NCBI RefSeq assembly: GCF_000705555.1
Contig: NZ_JMQN01000015.1
Span: 186,001 to 250,000 of the forward strand
Length of the DNA stretch: 64,000 nucleotides
Reading direction: 5' to 3'
Origin: Marinobacterium lacunae
GTDB lineage: Bacteria > Pseudomonadota > Gammaproteobacteria > Pseudomonadales > Balneatricaceae
Shown: positions 57,692-64,000 of the stretch, piece by piece
Position numbering within the stretch: position 1 is the stretch's first letter
Layout: each line of letters opens with the position of its first letter
Program-made: the position numbers and the translations under genes
Notes under the pieces: model-generated
What the model was told of the DNA's origin: nothing
Seen by the model: only the letters and a program-made list of their open reading frames with translations
Database searches by the model: none

Positions 57692-58429
57692 ATGAGCAAG
57701 GCGGGGCATAGGGTTCTCAGTACCCTCAGGCAGATGATTATCTCCGGCGAGCTGGAGGCGGGTGAGCGCATCGCCGAGATACCGACGGCGGAGCGTCTTG
57801 GGGTGTCGCGTACGCCGGTGCGCATCGCTTTTCGTGCGCTTGAGCAGGAGGGCTTGCTGATCAAGCTTGAGCGTCGCGGCTACCGTGTCCGCGAGGTTAC
57901 ACCGGATGAGGTCAGCGGTGCCATCGAAGTGCGCGGCGTACTTGAGGGGCTGGCGGCACGACAGGCAGCAGAGCTGGGTATCAGTGCCGAACAGCGCAAG
58001 GGGCTGCTCGAGTGTCTGGCCTGGGGCGACCAGCTGTTTGACAAGGGCTATGTCACCGAAGAAGACTTGGAAGCCTATCATGACCTCAACAGGCGCTTTC
58101 ACGCGTTGATCATCGAAGCGAGCTGCAACCCGGCGATCGGCTCGGCGATGATACGAAACGAGCATCTGCCCTTTGCATCGGTCAGCTCACTGGCGATCGA
58201 TCGCAACAACCTTAAGCAGGAGTATCGACGTTTCAACTTTGCCCACATGCAGCACCATGCGGTGTTCGATGCGATCGACCGGCGTCAGGGTGCCCGGGCT
58301 GAGGCGATCATGCGCGAGCATGCCAACGCAACGCTGCGTTACGCCGACCTGTTTGCCCAGCACGATAAAGAGGAGAGCGAGGTGCGTGTGATCGGTAATG
58401 CCGGTAATTCCGATACCATGATGCTTTAA
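57692..58429 (+). CDS. vanR: GntR/FCD-family regulator, VanR repressor
   Basis: A 245-residue regulator with an N-terminal winged helix (LRQMIISGELEAGERIAEIPTAERLGVSRTPVRIAFRALEQEGLL, key parts GERI and LGVSRTPVR) and a C-terminal all-helical FCD domain whose metal ligands would be Asp/His in YHDLNRRFH and the later HMQHHAVFDAI. It is divergent from vanA, and the gap holds an exact VanR operator. Vanillate is expected to release it. I chose the ATG at 57692 (AGAGG five bases upstream) over an in-frame GTG two codons before. Confidence 0.93.
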   Translation: MSKAGHRVLSTLRQMIISGELEAGERIAEIPTAERLGVSRTPVRIAFRALEQEGLLIKLERRGYRVREVTPDEVSGAIEVRGVLEGLAARQAAELGISAEQRKGLLECLAWGDQLFDKGYVTEEDLEAYHDLNRRFHALIIEASCNPAIGSAMIRNEHLPFASVSSLAIDRNNLKQEYRRFNFAHMQHHAVFDAIDRRQGARAEAIMREHANATLRYADLFAQHDKEESEVRVIGNAGNSDTMML

Positions 58430-58433
58430 AATA

Positions 58434-58456
58434 GAGCCGCCATTGGACGGCGGCTC
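58434..58456. terminator. Strong hairpin between vanR and the M48 gene
   Basis: GAGCCGCC and GGCGGCTC form a perfect eight-pair GC-rich stem with a seven-base loop between two convergent genes. On the minus strand it is followed by TATTTTAAA, so it is a good terminator for the peptidase gene and probably stops vanR transcription too. Confidence 0.8.
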
Positions 58457-58462
58457 GGTGGA

Positions 58463-59254
58463 TCAAGCGGCGGCGGCCACCGGCTGAGGGCGGGTAGCGT
58501 AGTAACGCTGTATGTGATCGATACGCTTGGTCATGCGCGGGTGTGAGGAGAGGATCTCCTGAATAAAGCCGAACACGGTCGGGATGCGCTGCTCCTGCTG
58601 CTTGAAGGCGGCCACGCTCGTGTGCGAAGTGAGTACCTGGCTGCCGGAGGCTAACGTGATCATCGCAGTGACGGCGGCTTCCTGATTATGCGGTACGCAG
58701 CTGGCGGCAATGCGGTCGGCGGTCAGCTCGCAGGCGCGGCTGTATGCGGCACCGAGGAAGGGGATGAACATCGCCGGTTTCATCAGCAGATTGCTCCAGA
58801 AGCTCACATGTCCTGCTGAGTGATGGGCCAGCTCGTGGGCAATCACCATGCGCAGGCGGTCGGTGTCATTATCTTCCCAAAGCAGGTCAACAAGGCTACT
58901 GAACAGCAGGATATATTTGGTCGACAGGAACTTTATCGCCAGCGCATTGGTGAAGCCGCCGGAGTTGACCACGAAGGTTTCCGGCACCTTTGTCAGCCCC
59001 TGTTGTTTTGCTACGTCCTGAATGATCGCATTCAGCTTGGCATACTGATGATCGGTCACCTGTACGCTGTTGCCGAAGATGGTGGCGCGGAAAAAGCGTT
59101 CGGAAATCCAAAGTACAAGGGCGATCGGCAGTAGAAAGAGCAATATGCCAAAGACGGTGCCGAGCAGGGCCGCGATCCAGATAAGGCCGCCTATGGCCAA
59201 GCACAGGGTGCGGTAGAGCTTTTCTTTCGGGTGTCGCAGTTCGTTCACTGACAT
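58463..59254 (-). CDS. M48-family zinc metallopeptidase (HtpX-like)
   Basis: A 263-residue membrane protease. One long hydrophobic stretch near the N terminus (about 15-50) can form one or two helices; the HELAHH zinc motif is at 140-145, with the third ligand Glu probably in SRACELTADRIA (about 176). A second hydrophobic region lies at about 155-170. HtpX degrades damaged membrane proteins; this protein is of similar build but somewhat shorter and may have another role. AGGAG precedes the start. Confidence 0.9.
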   Translation of the reverse strand: MSVNELRHPKEKLYRTLCLAIGGLIWIAALLGTVFGILLFLLPIALVLWISERFFRATIFGNSVQVTDHQYAKLNAIIQDVAKQQGLTKVPETFVVNSGGFTNALAIKFLSTKYILLFSSLVDLLWEDNDTDRLRMVIAHELAHHSAGHVSFWSNLLMKPAMFIPFLGAAYSRACELTADRIAASCVPHNQEAAVTAMITLASGSQVLTSHTSVAAFKQQEQRIPTVFGFIQEILSSHPRMTKRIDHIQRYYATRPQPVAAAA

Positions 59255-59494
59255 CTTTTATCTCCTAAGGTCAGTCAAGTAATACCCGTCATGTCCAATA
59301 TGACGAGCGAGGGCGTATCGGCTATTCAGAGGCGATGGAGTTGCATCGGGGAAGGGAAAAGGACTTTCCGTGTCCGCGGTGGTCGGCTTCCTGCCATCTG
59401 ATTCTGTAGGCGGATTAGGACAAAAATGCCCCATGCTGTCAAACCAGTTAACACCGTGGTTGATGTAGAACAGCCGGGGCGTGCACGGTGCCGC

Positions 59495-60745
59495 TTAGCG
59501 GTCGATCCAGTTTGGCGTTGTGACTCTGGCCGGCTCCCGCTGCATGATCCGCACGCCGTCGCGTACCGACAGCAGTACATCGCGCTGGTTGCGCACCACG
59601 CTGTAGTCGTCCTCGCCGTCGAGCAGGATGAAGTTACCGGGCTTGCCCACCTCGATACCGTAGCGCGCCTGAATGTTGAGTGTGCGTGCGCTGTTATCGG
59701 TGATCAGGCTAAGCGCCGACTGGAAGTCCCGGTAGCCCATCATCTGGCAGATGTGCAGACCGAAATCGAGGGTCCGCAGTAGCTTGCCGTTACCCAGTGA
59801 ATACCAGGGGTCGAAGATCGAGTCCTGTCCCAGGCAAACATTGATACCGGCGGCATTGAGCTCTTTTACGCGGGTCAGTCCGCGGCGTTTGGGGTAGCTG
59901 TCGAAACGGCCCTGCAGGTGGATGCTTTCGGTGGGACAGGAGATGAAGTTGATGGCCGAGCGCTTAAGTAGCCGGAACAGCTTTGAGCAGTACGCGTTGT
60001 CGTAGGAACCCATGGCCGTCGTGTGGCTGGCAGTCACGCGCTCACCCATATCGTTGAACAGTGCCTCACAAGCGAGTACCTCAAGGAAGCGGGAGTTGGG
60101 GTCGTCGATCTCGTCACAGTGCACATCGACCAGGCGGTCATACTTGCGCGCCAGTTCGATCACTGTCTTCATCGATTGCTCACCCAGCTCGCGGGTGTAC
60201 TCGAAGTGGGGGATGCCGCCGACCACATCCGCGCCGATCTCCAGCGCCTGCTCCATCAGCGTGAGGCCGTTGGGGTAGGAGAGCAAACCCTCCTGTGGAA
60301 AGGCAACCACCTGAATCTCGATCCTGTCTTTGAGCTCGTCGCGCAGACTGCACAGGGTTTTGAGTCCAACCAGCGTTGGATCGGATATATCGGCATGGGT
60401 GCGGATATGCTGCACCCCGTTCTGTACCAGCAGCTCAATGGTTTTCAACACCCGACGACGGATATCCGCCTCGTTCAGCATCGGCTTGCGCTCGGACCAG
60501 CGCTCGATGCCTTCGAACAGTGTGCCGCTCTGGTTCCAGTTCGGCTCGCCGGCGGTCAGTGCTGCGTCCAGATGGATATGCGGTTCGACAAAGGGGGCGC
60601 ATAGCAGCTTGCCGGCGGCATCGATCTGGCCGTTTCCAGCACTCAATTCGGCGCTCTGCTCGGTGATGGCCGAAAACACGCCGTTGTCGATCTCCAGGGT
60701 ATGGAGGGCGGCTTTCTGGCGCAGGCGGGCATTGATGATTTTCAT
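59495..60745 (-). CDS. codA: Cytosine deaminase-like amidohydrolase (CodA family)
   Basis: A 416-residue metal-dependent hydrolase closely resembling E. coli CodA (427). Metal and catalytic residues are kept: VEPHIHLD, Gln in VAFPQEG, HCDEID, His in VTASHTTAM and Asp in GQDSIFDPWY. E. coli has GHDDVFDPW at the last site, so the residue before the metal Asp (His to Gln) and the one after it (Asp to Ser) differ; the latter shapes substrate choice in CodA. Cytosine, isoguanine or another ring amidine are all possible. It overlaps the pucR-type gene by four bases and is the last gene of the operon. Confidence 0.85.
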   Translation of the reverse strand: MKIINARLRQKAALHTLEIDNGVFSAITEQSAELSAGNGQIDAAGKLLCAPFVEPHIHLDAALTAGEPNWNQSGTLFEGIERWSERKPMLNEADIRRRVLKTIELLVQNGVQHIRTHADISDPTLVGLKTLCSLRDELKDRIEIQVVAFPQEGLLSYPNGLTLMEQALEIGADVVGGIPHFEYTRELGEQSMKTVIELARKYDRLVDVHCDEIDDPNSRFLEVLACEALFNDMGERVTASHTTAMGSYDNAYCSKLFRLLKRSAINFISCPTESIHLQGRFDSYPKRRGLTRVKELNAAGINVCLGQDSIFDPWYSLGNGKLLRTLDFGLHICQMMGYRDFQSALSLITDNSARTLNIQARYGIEVGKPGNFILLDGEDDYSVVRNQRDVLLSVRDGVRIMQREPARVTTPNWIDR

Positions 60746-61971
60746 GATCGCTGTGTCTCGTTGTCGATATTGTGATGCTGAAACAAAATCTGTTCGATCA
60801 GCAGGGCGTTTTGCAGGTTCAGTCGCGTGAACGGGTCACGCAGCGTGTGTCCGGTCAGTTTTTCGATCCGCTTCAGGCGGTGGGCCAGGGTATTACGGTG
60901 TACTCCCAGTGTTGCAGCCGTATGTTGCTGATTGCCGAAGTGGTTCAGGTAGTGGGTCAGTGTCTCCTTCAGAGTCAGTGCGTTCGGCTCGCGTGCGAAA
61001 CAGAGCCCGCCGAGCTGCTCCTGACAGAAGCTGGCCAGCATCTGGCGTTGGGGGATCGCCGCGAACAGGCGAGCGATTCCAAGCTGTTCATAAAAGAACA
61101 GCCGCTGATGCTGGTGCTGGACGGCAAACTGGGCAGCCTGACAGGCCTGATCGACCGCCTGTGAAAGGCGGCTCAACCCCGGTTGCAGGTCGCTGACACC
61201 GGCATAGATGTTCAGTTCGGGTTGCTGACGCAGCAGCCATTGCACAGCCTGTTCAAGCTCTTCGGCCAGGGAGGCCGCGTGTGCCTCGTCGCAAGGCCAG
61301 ATCGCCAGCAGATCATGCTCGTGAAGCAGCACCGGCCACTCAATGCCACGGCGCTTGAGCAGATCTGTCAGTAGCTGCTCAAGGCGGTTACGTTGCTGCA
61401 GCAGCAGTCGCTGCTCCTGAATATCAGTTGTCTGGCGCAGCAGTCGCAGCGCAACAACCGAGTAGGGTCGGCTGTCGCTCAGACCCAGCTCAGTGGCACG
61501 CAGATGAATAAGTTCTGGGGCCTCGGCAAAGCCATTGATCAGCTTGTTCAGGAAGAGCTTCACCGATTGTCCCATGAGGTTGTCCTGCACAATGGCGTTG
61601 CTGATCACCTCGGTGACGACCACCATCTTCAGGTCATAGGGTTGCTCGAGTATCGGGAAATCGAGACGATTGGCCAGTTCAAGCACGCTGGCCGGAATCT
61701 CTCGAATGAACTCGGGGCCTGTCAGTATGACGAGGCCCGCTACCTGATGTCGGGCGCCCTCGCGTACCAGCTGCTTCAGGTTTTGCTCGTTGCGCCGGCG
61801 ATTGATGCCGGTTACAAACACGAGCTCACCCCCGCTCACCCAGTCAGCGATGCTGTCGTTTTCCGCCACATAGGGCCAGCGGACAACGCGGTTGCCACCC
61901 TGAAGTCCGGCCCGAAAGCGGATGCTTTCAAGGCCGGGGAGGCGGGTGACGTCGGTGCAGCAGATACTCAT
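60742..61971 (-). CDS. PucR-family regulator
   Basis: A 409-residue regulator with an N-terminal PucR domain (PGLESIRFRAGLQGGNRVVRW onward) and a C-terminal PucR-type helix-turn-helix (TLTHYLNHFGNQQHTAATLG, then VHRNTLAHRLKRIEKLTG). Relatives control purine and allantoin catabolism. I chose the ATG at 61971, which overlaps the transporter stop by one base; a longer frame would extend into that gene. Position between transporter and deaminase genes suggests that it controls this operon. Confidence 0.9.
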   Translation of the reverse strand: MSICCTDVTRLPGLESIRFRAGLQGGNRVVRWPYVAENDSIADWVSGGELVFVTGINRRRNEQNLKQLVREGARHQVAGLVILTGPEFIREIPASVLELANRLDFPILEQPYDLKMVVVTEVISNAIVQDNLMGQSVKLFLNKLINGFAEAPELIHLRATELGLSDSRPYSVVALRLLRQTTDIQEQRLLLQQRNRLEQLLTDLLKRRGIEWPVLLHEHDLLAIWPCDEAHAASLAEELEQAVQWLLRQQPELNIYAGVSDLQPGLSRLSQAVDQACQAAQFAVQHQHQRLFFYEQLGIARLFAAIPQRQMLASFCQEQLGGLCFAREPNALTLKETLTHYLNHFGNQQHTAATLGVHRNTLAHRLKRIEKLTGHTLRDPFTRLNLQNALLIEQILFQHHNIDNETQRS

Positions 61972-63227
61972 CAGCCCTCCGCCGCGTCGAGCATCGGCGC
62001 ACATTTTGGCAGCCGGATCAGCACGCCATAGCACAGGGCTGCAACCAGCACCCCGACAATCGGCGGTAGAACCGGCGAGGCGTAGGCCGAAGCCGATCCC
62101 AGCGCATAGGCGCCAAGGCCGAACCAGTTGAAGGCGGGCAGGCTGACCTCGGCCAGTTTCGGATACCGGCCTTTATGGTGCAGCCAGAAGTCGGCCATGA
62201 TCACGCCCCCGATGGGCGGGATAAAGGTGCCGAGCAGGATCAGGAAGGGGATCAGCAGGTTATACATGCCACCTACTGCCATAACTGTACCGATGGCGGC
62301 ACCGCCGATGGTAACCAGTCGGCGCTTGTCAGTGCGCAGCAGGTTGCAGCCAGCGACGGCAAAGTTGTAGATGGTGTTGTCCTGCGTTGTCCAGATATTG
62401 AGGAATAGCATCAAGACGGCGAGCACGACAAAGCCCTGTGCGAGCATGACATCGACAATGTCCGCCTGCTGGTAGATCAGGGTGCCCAGTGCGCCGGTGA
62501 GCACCATCAAGCCATTACCGACAAAGAAGGCCGCCAGTGTTGCGATGACAGCGGTGCGCGGAGTACGTGCAAAGCGACTCCAGTTGGTGGCCTGAGTACC
62601 GCCACTGATGAAAGTGCCGATGACGACGGTGATCGCAGCGGCGAAGCCCATGCTTTCGGACGGGGTCTTTCCGACCAGCGCCGAGACGCCACCCACATCC
62701 AGAAGGCCGGTATAGAGGCTGACCAGGATAAACACCATCATTGCCGGTACGGCAACGCGTGAAAGCAGGTCCAGCCCCTTGTACCCCACCATCGCGGTAA
62801 TACAGAAGGCGAAACCGAACAGGATCATCAGCGGTATCTGGAAAGACTCCGGCAGGCCGGTGGTCTTGGTCAGGACAATGGCGATGGTGGCCGTGCCCCA
62901 GGCGTACCAGCCGATCTGTGTAAAGCCGAGTACGAAGTCCGACAGCTTGCTGCCGGTTTCGCCAAAGCAGAAGCGTCCCATCAGTACAGAGTTCAGGCCG
63001 CTTTTGCAGGCAATATAGGCCAGGGCAGCGGCGTATCCGCCCAGCAGCAGGTTGCCGATCAGGATCGCCAGCATCAGCTCGCCGAACGAGAACGCCTGAC
63101 CGAGTGTGCCTCCGGCCCACATAGTAGAGGTGAAGAAAGTAAAACCGAGCAGTACGACAGAGGTGGAGAACAGCCCTTTGCGTTCGCTGTTGGGCACTTC
63201 GCTCAATGGATAATCAGAGTGTTCCAT
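61971..63227 (-). CDS. codB: NCS1-family nucleobase permease (CodB-like)
   Basis: A 418-residue, 12-helix permease of the NCS1 family, closest to cytosine permease CodB. Conserved parts are GFTFFTSTMWAGGTLGQ, LIGNLLLGGYAAALAYIACKSGL, the GSFISAGT-like VIGTFISGGTQATNW, and LNIWTTQDNTIYN. The ATG at 63227 (MEHSDYPLSEVPNSERKG) follows GGAG and matches the family start; a frame 49 codons longer is not credible. First gene of the codB-pucR-codA operon; all three genes overlap. Confidence 0.9.
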   Translation of the reverse strand: MEHSDYPLSEVPNSERKGLFSTSVVLLGFTFFTSTMWAGGTLGQAFSFGELMLAILIGNLLLGGYAAALAYIACKSGLNSVLMGRFCFGETGSKLSDFVLGFTQIGWYAWGTATIAIVLTKTTGLPESFQIPLMILFGFAFCITAMVGYKGLDLLSRVAVPAMMVFILVSLYTGLLDVGGVSALVGKTPSESMGFAAAITVVIGTFISGGTQATNWSRFARTPRTAVIATLAAFFVGNGLMVLTGALGTLIYQQADIVDVMLAQGFVVLAVLMLFLNIWTTQDNTIYNFAVAGCNLLRTDKRRLVTIGGAAIGTVMAVGGMYNLLIPFLILLGTFIPPIGGVIMADFWLHHKGRYPKLAEVSLPAFNWFGLGAYALGSASAYASPVLPPIVGVLVAALCYGVLIRLPKCAPMLDAAEG

Positions 63228-63359
63228 ATCGGGCTCCGCATTTTTAAGAGGTATGTGTTCAGATAACTCCTCAGGTAAAGCAACCGATGTGCCATGAATT
63301 CGGCAGGAAAACTCAGGCGCGCATATTGTGAATACTGGATAGCGCATGTGTCGGAATAA

Positions 63360-63376
63360 TTGTGCACTGTGCACAA
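63360..63376. promoter_or_regulatory. 17-base perfect palindrome upstream of codB
   Basis: TTGTGCACTGTGCACAA is a perfect palindrome about a central T, 133 bases before the codB start. Its nine-base core GCACTGTGC recurs at 63408-63416, 44 bases away. Such a paired site is a strong candidate operator for the PucR-type protein or another regulator. No T-run follows on either strand, so it is not a terminator. Confidence 0.65.
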
Positions 63377-63479
63377 CTGCGCGCAGGTCTCAGTGTGGTC
63401 CTCTCAAGCACTGTGCGCCAGCATGAAGCAGAAAATGGCGCGTGCTCTATCGGGGAGCGCCGTTTTTGAGGTGCAAGAG

Positions 63480-64000
63480 CTAGTTAAGCAGTGCCCGGAT
63501 GTCGGTCAGCAGTTGAGAGGGGATGTCGACCCCCTCTCGGGCGGTGCGGTGGCGCGCCTCGAAGCGACGTTGCGAGGGCAGGCGGGCACCTTGGTTGACG
63601 ATCGATTCGAACAGCTTTTCGGCCCGTTGCAGGTATTGGGCGGTTTCACTTCCGAGGAAACGCTCCGGGTCCAGTGCAATGATCAACTCGCCGTGATAGG
63701 GCAGACCGCCAGCGCCTTGATCCCAGTCCATCGACTCGGCGCTGGTCAGGTCGCCGATCAGCGGTCCGGCGATCAGCTCGATCATCGTCGCCAGCGCCGA
63801 CCCCTTGTGCCCGCCAAAGGTGAGCATGGCTCCGTTCAGGGCCTCAATGGCATCGGTGGTGGGATTGCCAGCGGCATCAACGGCCCAGCCCTGCGGGATG
63901 GGCTCGCCGCTGCGGCGGTGGAGCTCGATATCGCCGCGGGCGATAGCGCTGGTGGCGAAGTCGAAGACATAGGGATGCGCACCCGGTCGTGGCCAGCCGA
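63480..64000 (-). CDS. Ldh-family malate/lactate-type dehydrogenase, partial
   Basis: The C-terminal 172 or so residues of an NAD(P)-dependent dehydrogenase of the malate/L-lactate/ureidoglycolate (Ldh_2) family; the rest lies beyond the window end. Reading continues without a stop to base 64000. Family marks are GWAVDAAGNPTTDAIEAL and LTFGGHKGSALATMIELIAGPL. The substrate cannot be told: ureidoglycolate dehydrogenase (AllD) would suit a nucleobase-degrading region but this is inference. It lies upstream of codB in the same direction with a 252-base gap. Confidence 0.85.
   Translation of the reverse strand, partial: GWPRPGAHPYVFDFATSAIARGDIELHRRSGEPIPQGWAVDAAGNPTTDAIEALNGAMLTFGGHKGSALATMIELIAGPLIGDLTSAESMDWDQGAGGLPYHGELIIALDPERFLGSETAQYLQRAEKLFESIVNQGARLPSQRRFEARHRTAREGVDIPSQLLTDIRALLN

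Overview
The window is chromosomal DNA of a moderately GC-rich gammaproteobacterium. Gene content suggests a marine or Oceanospirillales-like heterotroph: Vibrio-like Hcp/VgrG/VasX genes, a type I-E CRISPR-Cas locus, vanillate demethylation, a TRAP binding protein and pyruvate:flavodoxin oxidoreductase. The taxon is inferred from gene content only. No rRNA, tRNA or complete insertion sequence was recognised.

Layout. (1) 1-12250: a secreted hypothetical protein, then an auxiliary type VI secretion (T6SS) module: hcp, vgrG, a VasW-like DUF4123 adaptor, a VasX-like pore-forming effector and four tandem paralogous membrane proteins that are probably immunity proteins. hcp is preceded by a near-consensus sigma-54 promoter and three tandem inverted repeats that look like an enhancer. 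(2) 12277-19658: YpfH-like esterase, YgiD-like extradiol dioxygenase, a small exported protein, a CBS-domain protein, NifJ and an FMN dihydroorotate-dehydrogenase-like protein. (3) 19815-26667: a partner-switching signalling operon related to Pseudomonas SiaABCD. SiaB kinase and SiaC phosphoprotein are followed by an HD-GYP protein (not the usual GGDEF protein) and a 1685-residue receptor with four periplasmic solute-binding domains, PAS domains and a PP2C/SpoIIE phosphatase. (4) 26677-37477: Lrp regulator and YjeH-like exporter, a TetR-controlled YbhGFSR ABC exporter with its own outer-membrane channel, a VOC protein, an FMN reductase and a small membrane protein. (5) 37595-49055: complete type I-E CRISPR-Cas (cas3, cas8e, cas11, cas7, cas5, cas6e, cas1, cas2) and an array of 43 repeats and 42 spacers. 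(6) 49307-52905: Sel1-repeat lipoprotein overlapping a Cache-GGDEF-EAL protein. (7) 52966-58429: MFS transporter, then a vanillate locus (vanA, vanB, TRAP binding protein, divergent vanR) with three VanR-type operators. (8) 58463-64000: M48 metallopeptidase, a codB-pucR-codA-like nucleobase operon and the 3' part of an Ldh-family dehydrogenase.

How the parts work together. The T6SS genes form a delivery cassette (tube, spike, adaptor, effector, immunity) that would use an apparatus encoded elsewhere. The Sia-like operon has every part of a phosphorylation switch (kinase, substrate, phosphatase with external sensor, cyclic-di-GMP output), but the output domain has the opposite predicted sign from the known system. 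The van genes carry their own repressor and operators. The nucleobase operon is translationally coupled and has a strong palindrome upstream.

The least conventional features are the immunity-like array whose copies differ mainly in one membrane hairpin, the Sia-like operon with HD-GYP output and quadruple-receptor phosphatase, and the hcp enhancer/sigma-54 region. All calls come from reading sequence and remembered family features; no database search was run.
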